DNA of 64,000 nucleotides from Deinandra increscens subsp. villosa. Its lineage: Eukaryota; Streptophyta; Magnoliopsida; Asterales; Asteraceae. The DNA lies in assembly GCA_039602395.1 (NCBI GenBank), contig JBCNJP010000017.1, positions 22,092,275-22,156,274 on the forward strand, read 5' to 3'. Made by a program: the position numbers and the translations under genes. The notes under the pieces were generated by a model. That model was not told the DNA's origin. It saw only the letters and a program-made list of their open reading frames with translations, and did not search any database. This document shows, in pieces, positions 24,218-34,863 of this stretch (position 1 is its first letter; each line of letters starts with the position of its first letter).

Positions 24218-24612
24218 TGTTAGTCCCGAAACAACAATCGAACACGATATCGTAAACACAAACGAGTGCGGAAACCTCGTTTGTGAGTGATTCGAGAAGA
24301 AGATGATGAAAGAGACTTGATTTGAAGTGAAGAACACAACAAACACAATCAAATCTTGAATGAAACTTGATCAATCTTCTATTTGAATGAGTTTGCGATC
24401 GGAAATACAAAAGAGAAAGCTGGAAATCGTAATCACAAAACTAGGAGAAATCATAAACTACTTGGGTATTTATACTACTCGTTACAAAAACCCTAATCCA
24501 ATAGTAAACCCACTAGAAGAACCGGCCCAATAAGCCCAAATCGTAAACATAACAAGCCCAATCTAATGTTAGCCCAATCTAATGTTCATGCCTCATAATG
24601 TATAGCCCAACA
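24218..24612 (-). repeat. 3' LTR of copia G, with adjacent polypurine tract
   Basis: 395 bp, TG...CA ends. TATAAATA on the minus strand at 24467-24474. The minus strand reads CCTAGGGGAAGAT at 24613-24625, the polypurine tract. Confidence 0.88.
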
Positions 24613-24643
24613 ATCTTCCCCTAGGCATGAACCATTAGAGCGT

Positions 24644-25830
24644 CTAAGGAAGCGTCAAATCAAATCTGAAGGTATTAGACACCTTCCCAGACCACCATTC
24701 ACGTTCCACAATCCGGTTTACTGTTCCATGAAATATTCCCACCCTTATATCATTCTCAAGGTCATGCTCATCACCTAGGATAGGTTGGGTGGCTAGGAGT
24801 TTGATATCGCGCTCTCCAAACCTCAGCAAATCAATCGGATCATAGAAGCGAAATTCTCGCATCTTCTTGCAGACCACCACCACCTCATGAGTTGTTGGAT
24901 CATAGAACCAGTTATCAAAGTTTCTCACCAATGTACCATCTTCAAACTCATCCAACATGTTGATCACTCTAGTTCTTTTGGTGGGTGGTCATCTCACTTC
25001 TCCTACAGGCTCACCTGTTACCGAATCTGATCCAGTCTCAACCCATCTGGTTTGCTTGCAATCAAAGTTCACAAATTTTTCTGCCAAATGGCTCATCAGA
25101 TTGTCACGAACTAGGTCTCCATCTGCATTTTCCATATGTTTATAAATGGAGCCCTTAACAGATTTCTGATCTCTGGCTCTATCCAGTATTGAAATTGGCC
25201 TCAAGTTCTGTAGTACTCCACTAGACTATACCCGTCTCTGATCACGGCAAACAGCTTCTTCTCTCCATCATAGTGCCAACACAGTATAGGTTCACGACTC
25301 CCCCTTTTGTCGATTTCACTGCCACCCACATCAATTGAGTACAACGTGGGGGGGGGGGGGGGGAGGTCCCTGGAAGAAATCCTTGAACTAATTTTCATGA
25401 CTTTCTGGTGCTTTTGAGATGATTCTTCCTCCTTGAACATAGTCAGACATCACTATGGTGCCATCACCTTCATCTTCATTCACTTTATCAGCAGTTTGAG
25501 CACTTCGAGAAGAACTCTGTCTTGGGGCACCCTGAGCATTTAAGCTATCAGCTCCCTTCAAATCTTCCAACTTCTTCCTCAATTCTAGATATCCCGCATA
25601 TAAAAACCCAATACTGGCTTCATTCTTGCTCTCCTTCTCCTTCAACCTCTTGTTTTCTTCCTTTAGTTCTTTAATCTCTCCCTCTCTCCTCCTGTTTTGA
25701 GATAAGAGGAAGTTGATCTGAGGATCGACACTTATCCGTAGATCTACAGGGAGATCACTAGCTTGAGCAAGTTCTTCAACAAGTGCTTGGTACGGACGAA
25801 AGCTTGGAATGACCAGTGTTTTCGGTCTGC
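24644..25830 (-). pseudogene. 3' ORF of copia G (env-position protein), broken
   Basis: Four successive open pieces read in sense: about 25830-25388 (YQALVEELAQASDLP, a long charged helix with KELKEENKRLKEKE), 25440-25201, 25204-24989 and 24967-24644. The last holds FDNWFYDPTTHEVVV and FRFYDPIDLL, matching in order FKKWFYDNQTGEVVI and IRLFDPMEVF of the 3' ORF in element E. The position behind RNase H is that of the env-like ORF of Sireviruses, but I see no signal peptide or clear membrane segment. A 16-nt G run (25348-25363) sits in the proline stretch. Function unknown. Confidence 0.6.
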
Positions 25831-25859
25831 AAACCCAGGATAGAAGGGGAAAGAGTACT

Positions 25860-26480
25860 ATTCATGTTTACGATCCATCTGTGGGTTCACGATCAGGATA
25901 AACAAAAGACCAGTATAGGTCCAATTGTAAACTCAGAGCCCGATCGTAAACTGTTTTTTATCGTAAACATCAGGGTCGTGAACACCACGCGATCGTAAGC
26001 ACCGTCGATCGTAAATCCGATCGTAAACATCATCGTGGACTCCGATCGTAAACACGAACAGTCTTCTTCTTCACACTGCCGATCGTAATCACAGTCGGGC
26101 CGCCATTGATGAACCTGCAACACTTCGAGAACACATCAAACTCATTCAAATCTGTAAATGAAAAATCAGATAGTACCTTTTAACTATCGCAAACACAAAA
26201 ACGACTTCTAATCTCGTGTATTCGATGAGAAATTTGAAGAAAATGAGGATGAGCACCCGGGAGAACGAAAAGTCGAAATCACGGAGGATTTGAAGAAGAA
26301 ACAGTGGATTGAGGTGTGGTTTATGCTCGGAAAGTGATGGCGAGGATGGTGGTGCTCTTGATTTCAGCAGTGAATGGTCGAAAGCGACATGTTTTTGATT
26401 TTCCGGCGAGCTAGCGACAGTTAGGGTTTAGGTGCGACGGATCGTAAACGCAGAGAGGAGTGAGAGGGTTGGATCGTAAA
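25860..26480 (-). repeat. Second micro-repeat leader of copia G, upstream of the 3' ORF
   Basis: About eight GATCGTAAAC-like motifs, densest at 25916-26110, lie between the hairpin region and the 3' ORF. The same motif fills the leader before gag (29435-30125). Confidence 0.65.
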
Positions 26481-27656
26481 TGGTGAAGGAAAAGGGGGTC
26501 TTGAGGGTTTTGATAGAAAATGTTTCACAAAGGCCCCTCCATTTTTGAAAACATTTTAAATACACCCAAACCTCATTTAAATGATAATTCTCTTAAAGAA
26601 AATGTTAATTTTGAAATTTTTGAGAATTTACAACACTTCCCCTCAGACTCATACCCCGAGTATCTGATCTAGATCATAAAAAAAAGCTTAAATATTCAAT
26701 GACTTAAAAAAAAATGAATATAAAAGCATAAAATTAAGATAACCTAAAATCGAGATAAAAACATACTTGCCTTGAAGCTGATGTTTTTTCATGGATCAAA
26801 CCAGACTTATCTTTGACTAAGGAACCTTTTTCAGCTTCTGTTACTTGACGCTCTTAGACAATTGCCAGAATTTTTGACCACACAAACTCACATCAAGTTG
26901 TTTTGAAGGGCTTAATTATGGTACAATATTACCGTCATGTTTAACCGTCCCCACACCCAATTGTTCATAGAAAAACCTACCCAACCTCAGAGTTTATTGA
27001 GGATTCACAAACCCCCCAACTTGAGGAACTAGGCAATACCATTATGACTACCACTTATTTCCTTAATTATCAGTTGGTGATCAGGTCGGCCGCATAAGCA
27101 CGCAGAGAAGACCAAACAAAATAATTATTTTATTATTTTTCTTTTTCTTTTCCTTTTCATTTTTCTTTTCTGTGGTGTTGTCATAACAGCAGAACATGGC
27201 GTGTGAGAGAGTAAATACTAGGTAGATACCACTCTCAACTCATTTTTGTTGGGACTCAGTTTTTTAAACCATGTAAACTAGGACGGGAAACTAAACATAT
27301 ATAGAACTTAAGTTTACTGCACTTACATTGATGATCATAGTTTTGGGTTGAGCTTACCGACATATCATCTTTGAGCAATCTTTCACTTCAGCCTTACACG
27401 TGTCAGTCTCCGATTGTCTTGGACATTTATATCACTTCCTACCAACTCAAGACAAACACAAAAGACTTCATAAAAACTTCAAACAGATTTTCAGATTTTC
27501 TGAAACTATAACATTTCTTCCCCTGTTTTTATGAGACTTTTGAAACATAAACACCTTTTTTTAATTAATTTAATATATATATATTTTAAAAATGAAACTT
27601 AAATCAAAAGTAAGCAAACATAAAAGCAAAACTATGTACAAACAGTTTTGATCAGA
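26481..27656 (-). other. Non-coding region of copia G with conserved hairpins
   Basis: No frame. It holds the CCTCAGAGTTTATTGAGG hairpin (about 26982-26999), the GCGTG/GCCGACC hairpin (27074-27115, stem TTGGT/ACCAA only 5 bp) and the GAGAGT/ACTCTC hairpin (27207-27236). Order and loops match copia F. Confidence 0.6.
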
Positions 27657-28800
27657 TCATTCCTCGAAGGCAATCATCCTTAGGCCTTCAACACACATTT
27701 CAAAATTTGGACGAGGAAGGGTTTTTGTGAAAAGGTTAGAAACATTTTGATCGGAATTTACCTTTTCAAGCTGAATCAACTTCCTATCATAGCAATCACG
27801 AATGAAATGTACCTTGATATCTATGTGCTTTGTTTTGGATGTTGAACAGGATTCTTGACAATTTGCAGAGCAGCAACATTATCACAAAAGATTGGAGTAT
27901 TAAGAAATTCCATACCGTAGTCAGTGAGCTCATTCTGAATCCATTCTACCTGTGAGTATCCAGCTGATGCTGCCACATATTCTGCTTCGGCAGTTGACTT
28001 GGAAACGGTATGCTGCTTCTTGCTCTGCCATGAGATGAGTTTGTCTCCCAAATACTGACACCCACCAGTTGTAGATTTCCTGTCAAGGTCACTACCTCCA
28101 TAATAACTGTCAGTAAACGCAAATAATTGAAAATCAGTATTCTTAGGATACCAAATTCCAAGCCAAGGCTGGCCCTTCAGATACCTAAAAATACGTTTAA
28201 CAGCAGCTAAATGAGAGAGTTTAGGATTAGCCTGGTAACGTGCACACACACACACACACTGCATGCATGATATCTGGCTTGCTTGCTGTCAAATACATGA
28301 GAGATCCGATAATCGACCGATACATGAATTCACTCACCGATTCTCCATCTGCATCTGCTGTCAGTAGAGGTCTGGATGCCATGGGAGTGGAGATAGGCTT
28401 GGAGTCCTGCATCTTATACTTTTCCAGAATCTCATTCACATATTTTGCTTGATGAATGAGAATCCCAGATTCATCTTGTTTCACTTGTAATGCCAGGAAA
28501 AAGTTCATCTCCCCTTGATCACTCATCTCAAACTTCTTTCTCATGATATCCTCAAACTCGGTGCATAAATCTTTATTCGTAGACCCGTAGATGATGTCAT
28601 CCACATACACTTGCACCATAATGATATCATCTTTCACCTTCTTTCTGAACAGAGTTTGATCAACCAATCCCCTTGTATAACCATTTTCTACCAAATGCTT
28701 TGACAGAGTCTCTTACCACGTGCGGGGAGCTTGATGCAAACCATATAAAGCTTTATCCAGAAGATACACATGATCTGGATGCCCTTCATCCACAAATCTT
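27657..28800 (-). pseudogene. RT (C-terminal half) and RNase H of copia G, broken
   Basis: The sense reading starts FVDEGHPDHVYLLDKALYGL, then HQAPRTW and an in-frame stop. The RT catalytic box YVDDIIYGS follows (about 28600), then MNFFLALQVKQ and YRSIIGSLMYLTASKPD. RNase H follows with KSTTGGCQYLG, STAEAEYVA and the CDN box; its end (KHIDIKVHFIRD, ending near 27657) is one frame off, showing a frameshift near 27830. A (TG)n expansion at 28243-28259 shifts the frame between RT and RNase H. The N-terminal RT half is deleted, so it cannot work. Confidence 0.88.
28243..28259. repeat. (CA)n microsatellite within the RT-RNase H frame
   Basis: Seventeen bases of CA repeat encode CVCVC on the minus strand, where copia elements normally have a short VCVCARYQ or similar segment. 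The expansion shifts the frame. Confidence 0.8.
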
Positions 28801-28821
28801 TGAACTATTAAGGATACAAAT

Positions 28822-29391
28822 CTAGTTCTTGGGTAAACTGTTCAAGAGTTTCAGATTCTTATCCTCCTGTTCGGGTTCAACTTCATAGCTTGACATTTCA
28901 GCTATTAAGGATACAAATCTTTGAACTTGAGCTTCAAATGACTCTCCCTGGATGTGATTGAATAGATTGAACTTTTGCTTCAACATCTGTTTGCGGCTTG
29001 CCTTGATATCAGGATTTCCTTCATATGCCACCAACAGAACATCCCACAGTTTCTTTGCAGTTTTGCACTTCTTAAATCCTTGTGCAATCTCTGGGGTTAA
29101 TGCCATTGTCATAATAGCATAAGCTCTCTCGTCCTTGTTGAATTTTTCCCAATCATCACCCGAGTATTCTGCTTCAGTCTTCACTACTCCAATCTTTCCT
29201 GCTTCAGTGTGTGTGGGAATGAACGGTCCATTGACAACTGATCTCCAAAGTCTCAAATCAACACTTTTCAAATGGTTTTGAAATCTGTATTTCCACTCAA
29301 GAAAGTTATTAGCAGATGTGAGTCTAGGAGGATGAGTAGTTGATCCAATCTCAAAGTCCAGTTTCTGATACATGCTAGGTTCAAAATTCAT
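28822..29391 (-). pseudogene. Gag of copia G (truncated)
   Basis: Starts MNFEPSMYQKLDFEIGS and runs 189 codons. It has the usual copia gag blocks: NNFLEWKYRFQNHL, LWRSVVNGPF, AYAIMTMALTPE, KTAKKLWDVLLVAYEG, QMLKQKFNLFNHIQGESF and LLNSLPKN. It belongs to the UBN2/retrotran_gag type, which assembles the capsid. The C-terminal part with the zinc knuckle is lost at the deletion junction near 28822, where two scraps of gag sequence are repeated before RT begins. Confidence 0.85.
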
Positions 29392-29434
29392 GACGAAAGT
29401 TTAGGAAAGCTTAAAAAATTGTTCAAATATGAGT

Positions 29435-30125
29435 TTCCGATCGTAATCACCAGTTTACGATAAAGACACCAGCTGATCGTAAACGAAAGTCGTAAACACC
29501 TTTGGATCGTAATCCCGATCGTAAAATCCTCCGGATCGTAATCTCGATCGTAAACAACCAAAGTTCGTATCTTGAAGTCGTAAACACAGTACAGACTCTT
29601 AAACTCGTGTAGAAGCATATTCTTATGCTACATTGTGTCTCGTGTATTGTATCTATGTGAGAGCATATGTGTGTGTGACTATGAGGGCAGCGGACCAGTT
29701 GGTCTTGCGTACCAAATGGTCCGCCCGGACCAGATGGTCCGGACATGGTCCGCAGCTCATTTAGTCGTACCTATAAATAGGTATCATGTGTAGAGAGTTC
29801 AGAACTTCTTGCCATATTTTATCTTTCTGTGTGTGTTTCTGTGTGTGTGCTCTCAAGACTTATTAATACAAATTCCATTTGTATTTACTTGTTTGATCTC
29901 GTCTTCATCTCGTTATCACGTGATTAGCAAACGATCCATCGCTCCTTGCGTTTACAACTCGATCGTAAACTATAAAAAATCCAGTCTTAAAGTCGTAAAC
30001 ACAGTACAGACTCGTAAACTCGATCATAAACTCTCAAAAATCCAGTCTTGAAGTCGTAAACACAGTTTTGATGAAGAACACCGATCGTAATCTTCAAGAG
30101 CATCCCAGAACGATCGTAATTACCA
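29435..30125 (-). repeat. Leader micro-repeat region of copia G
   Basis: More than ten (G)ATCGTAAAC-type motifs lie between the primer binding site and gag, interrupted by a solo LTR at 29608-29956. Part of it is a short tandem duplication: the segment with AGTCGTAAACACAGTACAGA appears near 29577 and 29990. Confidence 0.7.
29608..29956 (+). mobile_element. Solo LTR related to copia C
   Basis: TGTAGAAGCAT...TTTACA, 349 bp, flanked by ACTCG on both sides (29603-29607, 29957-29961). TATAAATAG at 29772-29780. The start (GCATATTCTTATGCTACA, GTGTATTGTATCTATGTGAG) resembles the LTR of C, but the micro-repeat reads GGACCA/TGGTCCG in place of C's CGAACCA/TGGTTCG. It arose by LTR-LTR recombination or is a lone LTR remnant. 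Confidence 0.85.
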
Positions 30126-30202
30126 AGAACAACAACAAGCTAACACTTTTTCCAGCCAAACACTCGAATCCAATATCATGGAACCTCGAATCAGATGATT
30201 CT

Positions 30203-30218
30203 TGGCTCTGATACCAAT
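30203..30218 (-). other. Primer binding site of copia G
   Basis: TGGTATCAGAGCCAA on the minus strand beside the 5' LTR. Confidence 0.85.
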
Positions 30219-30590
30219 TGTTAGTCCCGAAACAACAATCGAACACGATATCGTAAACACAAACGAGTGCGGAGACCTCTTTTGTGAGTGATTCAAGAAG
30301 AAGATGATGAAAGAGACTTTATTTGAAGTGAAGAACACAACAAACACAATCAAATCTTGAATGAAACTTGATCAATCTTCTATTGAATGAGTTTGCGATC
30401 GGAAATACAAAAGAGAAAGCTGGAAATCGTAATCACAAAACTAGGAGAAATCATAAACTACTTGGGTATTTATACTACCCATTACAAAAACCCTAATCCA
30501 ATCGTAAACCCACTAGAAGAACTGGCCCAATAAGCCCAATCAAATGTTAGCCCAATCTAATGTTCATGCCTCATAATGTATAGCCCAACA
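30219..30590 (-). repeat. 5' LTR of copia G
   Basis: 372 bp, matches 24218-24612 apart from a segment of about 25 bp missing near 30540. Confidence 0.88.
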
Positions 30591-30988
30591 AGTTTACTCT
30601 ATATTGTGCTCTATCTCATAACTTGTTTATTATACTTGTTATCACTTAACTCTTAGATCGCATGATTTTCACTTATGTATGAGTCAAAACCTATGTTTAC
30701 TCACCAACTACTTCGTAGTTGACTCTATACTTTGTACATGTTGCAGGAAGCATTATTTGATGTGAAGAACTTGATGTGGATACGTAGGATTCCTTTGGAC
30801 TTAGTGGTGACCTATTAACACTTTTCGTATTAATGTAATTTGTATGTTTGGATTATATGTTGTACTCTTATTTGTATTTTAATGAAATTGGTTTTGATTA
30901 AAATATATCGCAACGTTAATTTTAGTGTGGTAAGCATCTGGACAATCCTCGCGTCCCGACGCATTTTGCCGTTGGTTGGGGTGTGAAA
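30591..30988 (+). repeat. 3' LTR of gypsy A, segment 3
   Basis: Continues the LTR after copia G and ends GTTGGTTGGGGTGTGAAA, matching the 5' LTR end at 2215 with C to A in the last triplet. Confidence 0.8.
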
Positions 30989-31109
30989 ACTACCAAACTT
31001 CACATCTAAACCTTGCTCATCCAAAAAGCCCAACAGAGATTAACTTCGTTTCAAGCCTTAGAAATATCGCGACAATACACAAAGTCTAAGTAGTACCCAC
31101 AGTAGTATC
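30989..31109 (-). pseudogene. Copia relic D, segment before integrase
   Basis: The minus strand gives KLISVGL and, after a one-base shift, LDEQGLDVKFGS, the typical copia stretch between protease and integrase (shape 'NLISVGLLDE...G'). It connects across element C with 55857-56150, where protease is found. Part of the oldest layer in the window. Confidence 0.7.
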
Positions 31110-31114
31110 GAAGT

Positions 31115-31476
31115 TGTTAGAGCATAATCCTATTCTACAGAGTGTCTCTTGTATTGTATCTAAGTGAGCGTGTTATACTGAGTCTAGAGGCAGCGAACCA
31201 TGTTCCTAACCAAATGGTTCGCTGGCCAACGAACCAAATGGTTCGTTGGTTGGTACGTTGAAGTGAATGACGAACACTATGAATAGGTTGACTTGGTTAG
31301 AGTTAAGTAGTTCTGTTCATTAAGTCATTCTTAACTGTGTGTAGCTGAGTGTGTTTTCTCTCTCTAGATTTCCTGTAATCTCTCTTAGTGAAATCAATAA
31401 AGCAAAGCTTTATTTACATCGTTTTCATCGTGTTTTATCGAATCATGCATTAGTAAGATCGTTCCATGTACTTACA
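31115..31476 (+). repeat. 5' LTR of copia C and primer binding site
   Basis: TGTTAGAGCATAATCC...CTTACA. TATGAATAG (31278-31286) is a mutated TATA box; the 3' LTR keeps TATAAATAG. The LTR contains CGAACC/GGTTCG motifs in both orientations. TGGTATCAGAGC at 31479-31490 is the primer binding site. Confidence 0.9.
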
Positions 31477-31679
31477 AGTGGTATCAGAGCAATCCAGGTT
31501 GCTCTACTACTTTGTTTTGATCAAATCTGAGTTTTCTACGGAGGAAATTTTGGGTCTTCTTAAGTTTTCATCAATTTTTCTCAATTCTGAGTGTTTCTGA
31601 TGTCAAACTTGATTGCAAAACGTTCCTAGTGTGTTTTCGTTGCCTACTGCTGCATTTCACATTACAAAACGTCCAAAAT

Positions 31680-32160
31680 CTCAAAAATCAGTCGAAACAG
31701 TGTTGGTTCGCCGCTTGAATTTATTGGTCTGTTGGTTGAATATCTTGGTCAGTTGGTTGAATGTTTTGGTCAGTTGAATGAGTTCCTTGGTTCGTTCGAA
31801 GAATCATTGGTTCGTTGATTAAATTTGTTGGTCCGGTAGTGTATCTTCATAGATCCCTTGGTTCGCTACTCCTTGGTTCAGAAGAATATGTTCAACAGTG
31901 GTTCGTGACAATTATTAGTTTGGTTCGCCACGGTTACGTCATACCATTTGGTCCATTACTGTTAAGTGGTTCGCTATTGGTTTGGTTCGCAACTGGTCTG
32001 GTCCGTTTCTGGTTTGGTTCATTGGGTTTTTGGTTCGTCTGAATTGGTTCGTAGAGATTTATGGTTCGCTGGTGCTATCTTGGTTCGATCAAAGTTATTG
32101 GTTCGTTGGTCAAACTATTGGCTTGTTAGAAGTGTTATAGGCTCGCTGGCAGATAAGTGA
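31680..32160 (+). repeat. Leader micro-repeat region of copia C (TTGGTTCG motif)
   Basis: More than fifteen TTGGTTCG or TGGTTCGCT motifs lie between the primer binding site and gag. The same word appears inverted in the LTR (GGTTCGCTGGCCAACGAACC, a hairpin). No protein is supported here. Confidence 0.75.
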
Positions 32161-32353
32161 CATTCACTAAAACTGACGTAACCTGAGTTCTATTTTGAGT
32201 TACAGAACCTAATACCAGCCAAAACGACTGTCTCGACAAGATCTACACTTTTACTGCCTAACGGCTAGTACCCTGCGTTTCGACCCCCATAATTCGTCTC
32301 TAGGACCTTCTTTTTTGCCTTCGAAGTTTCCAATACCGAAAAATTATCTCAAG

Positions 32354-34863
32354 ATGTCTGATTTCCAAGCTTTTTCAGCTGCTCAAACTTCAATGCAAAG
32401 TATGTTGAACTATGACAACGAAATTGGAGCTAATGAGAAAGTTCTCAAATTGTTAAGATTGGAAGATTATCACAACTGGAAGTAGCGTTTTGAATGCTAT
32501 ATTAGTGCTCTTGATATTGATCCATGGATACCATTGAACAAGAGTATAAATATTCTATGAAAAATGGGAAACCCGTAATGCGAAGTGATCTTGATGCTGA
32601 TGAAATGAAAGTTTATGCTAGGGAAAAAAACATATGGTAATCTCACGATGGCATTACCAAGAGAATTTTTGCATCAATTTAAAACTTGTACAACATCTAA
32701 AACATTGTGGGATGCATTAAAAGATAGATGTGCAGGAAATGAACAGTATCAGAAAAGTCGAAAGAAAGTTTTGCAAAAGTAATTTGATAACTTTCAACAC
32801 TGTGAAAAAGAAAGTGTTTCAGACTTGGTCACGAGGTTTTCGCATCTTGTTAGTGAACTTGGAGAAGTGAAAATTACAAAAGAGGATGATGAGCTAAAAG
32901 AAAAGTTTTTGGAAGCTTTACCAAACAACTGGGAAAATTATGTTTTGTTATTGACACATGATAAAGAATATTCTGGATGGTCATTTCACAAGTTAACAGG
33001 AAAGTTGCAAGCTCGTGTATTAGAGATGAAGGTGAAAAGGTCTACACCTGCTCTAAATTAAAATCCAGAATTGTATTATGGAGATAATTAAGCTACTGTG
33101 AATGCTAAAGCTAAGTCAAGTGTTAGTTCAAGTCTAAATCCTGCTCCAACAGCTTTTCTTGCTGGGAAGTATGAAAATTCTAGTTACTCTTCAGGTTGCA
33201 GCTTTACAACTCTTGATAAATCAACGAACAGTTCTATTTCGATTAAAACAGCTAAAGATTTAGTTGCGTTGATATCAACATTCATATCATCTTCTTGTGG
33301 ATCAATATTTGGTAATATTGGTGAAGCTAATTTGTTTGGAGACGACTTAGATCTGATGGATGATAATCAGTTGAATGAGTTAGATTTGAATTGGCAGTTT
33401 GCTATGTTGGTTCAAAGAGGTAGAAGATTCATGAAGAAACATAGAAATAAGTCTTTTATTCCAGGAGGGAAACTTGGTTTGGATAAGTCAAAGGTTAAAT
33501 GTTATAAATGTTCCAATATTGGACATTTTGATAGTGAATGCAATCAATCATCATCTGAGAAGTCCAATTCGGATAAGCATGTTCACAATACAGAAGCTAA
33601 AGCTATGGTGGCTTAAGCTTAGGAAGGTTTTGATGATTGGTCACAACATTTTGCGGAAACTTTTTCGGTGGATGAATCTGCTTTTATCTGCACTTCTCAA
33701 GCAATTTATGCTAAAATGAAAACTATGTCTGGATCTTGTTTCACTAGTGATTCACATATAGCGTTGATGGCAAATGTGAAAGTTGAATCAAGTGATTCTG
33801 ATTATGAAGTAAGTGGTTATGAGTCTACTTGTGAATTATGTTCACAAAAGGAATGAAAGATTCAGGAATTGGTTAAAGAAAAGAAAGTTTTGATTGTTGA
33901 AAGAAAACAGAAGGAAGAAGAGTTAGAAAGTTCCAAGAAGAAATGTGAATTTTTTTATGAGATTTTAAAGACAAATGAACAGAATGTCAAGGAAAAGAGT
34001 GTGTTGATGGAAGAGTTTGTAGAACTTCAGAAAAGATTTGAAGGGATGTCTGTTGAAGATAAAGAACAGATATTGAAACTGCAAAATGAAAATGCAGAGT
34101 TGGTTACACAAATTTCAACATTGATTACTAACAAAGAAGATTTAGTCCAGAATGCTGAAAAATGGGAGAAAGAAGCAAAGGAAGTAACAGAAAATTTTGA
34201 CGCTTTGTTTATCAAATCAAAAGCAAAGTTGGATTTACTTCAGAAATCTTATGATAAAGTTCTGAAAGCTTATGATGAAGTTACTGCTTTGGAAAAGCAA
34301 CATCAAGTGGCACATTCCGAATTACAAGATAAAATCACAAGCTCGACAAAAGAAAACACGTTGTTGACAAGGAATGTTGACAGTTATAAGGAATAAGTGG
34401 ATAAAATTACACAAGAAGTGTATAATGCTCATGATGATATGAGAAGAGAAAAATATTTTTAACCAACAGAATGTCTGAGAAGCTGATTCAATCTGAAAAG
34501 AATTTGGGTAATGCATAGAAGAAGATATCGGATTTAAATGTTGAGATTTTGGATCTTAACAGACAATTAATCAATCTGAAGAATTCACATTCTTTCATAA
34601 GTTACTTGTGGAAAGATGATAATTTCAAGAAGGTTTTTGGCGGAGAACATCATAATCAAATTTCGCATCCAGTTATTCAAACTGATCCTCTTGCTGATGT
34701 TGAAGTTTCTGATGCAAACCAAGATTATTCTAAATTTGCAACTGAGAGATATGAGAAGAAGAAATCAAAGTCATCTACCAAGAAAATGGAAAATAAGGTA
34801 AATGGTGTTCATACATCGGTCAAATTTGTGTCCGGTGGTACTGTATTAGATGATGGATCAATT
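32354..34863 (+). pseudogene. Gag of copia C, 5' part, multiple stops
   Basis: The start MSDFQAFSAAQTSMQSML at 32354 is followed by LRLEDYHNWK and an in-frame stop, then shifted pieces. 32825-33061 has LEALPNNWENYVLLL, the normal end of the gag domain. A CCHC zinc knuckle CYKCSNIGHFDSEC is at 33500-33541. 33869-34396 is a long coiled coil (for example LELQKRFEGMSVEDKEQILK-like heptads), stopped near 34396. The last piece 34549-34863 is cut by gypsy B at CAATT and continues at 52911. Gag would coat RNA and form particles. A coiled-coil extension after the zinc knuckle is unusual for small copia gags but occurs in F too. Confidence 0.8.

Larger units (their letters stand above)
24218..30590 (-). 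mobile_element. Ty1/copia retrotransposon G with 3' ORF, internally deleted
   Basis: LTRs TGTTAGTCCCG...CCCAACA at 24218-24612 and 30219-30590, flanked by GGTTT (24213-24217) and AGTTT (30591-30595). The primer binding site at 30203-30218 and polypurine tract at 24613 put it on the minus strand. In sense order it has a leader with micro-repeats (hit by a solo LTR), gag, a large deletion, the C-terminal half of RT, RNase H, non-coding hairpin region, a second micro-repeat region, a 3' ORF and the 3' LTR. Protease, integrase and the N-terminal half of RT are gone. Confidence 0.9.
1..30988 (+). mobile_element. Gypsy-type LTR retrotransposon A, non-autonomous, 5' end cut by window
   Basis: Two long direct repeats bound this element: 1-2215, and a 3' copy starting at 20022 and ending at 30988. 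Position 1 aligns with 20375, so about 350 bp of the 5' LTR lies outside the window. The 5' LTR is followed by a primer binding site, and the 3' LTR is preceded by a polypurine tract (GTAGGGGAGA), which fixes the plus orientation. The LTRs end in TGACA/TGAAA. Without later insertions the internal region is about 4.8 kb. It lacks gag, RT, RNase H and integrase; only a short pol scar remains, so it must have depended on a partner's enzymes. Later insertions are a hAT-like element, a LINE, copia F, a TIR element and copia G. Its right flank is copia relic D. Confidence 0.85.

Noticed and set aside
31815..32160. Plus-strand frames rich in WFGS
   Set aside because: Translation of the TTGGTTCG repeats of copia C's leader.
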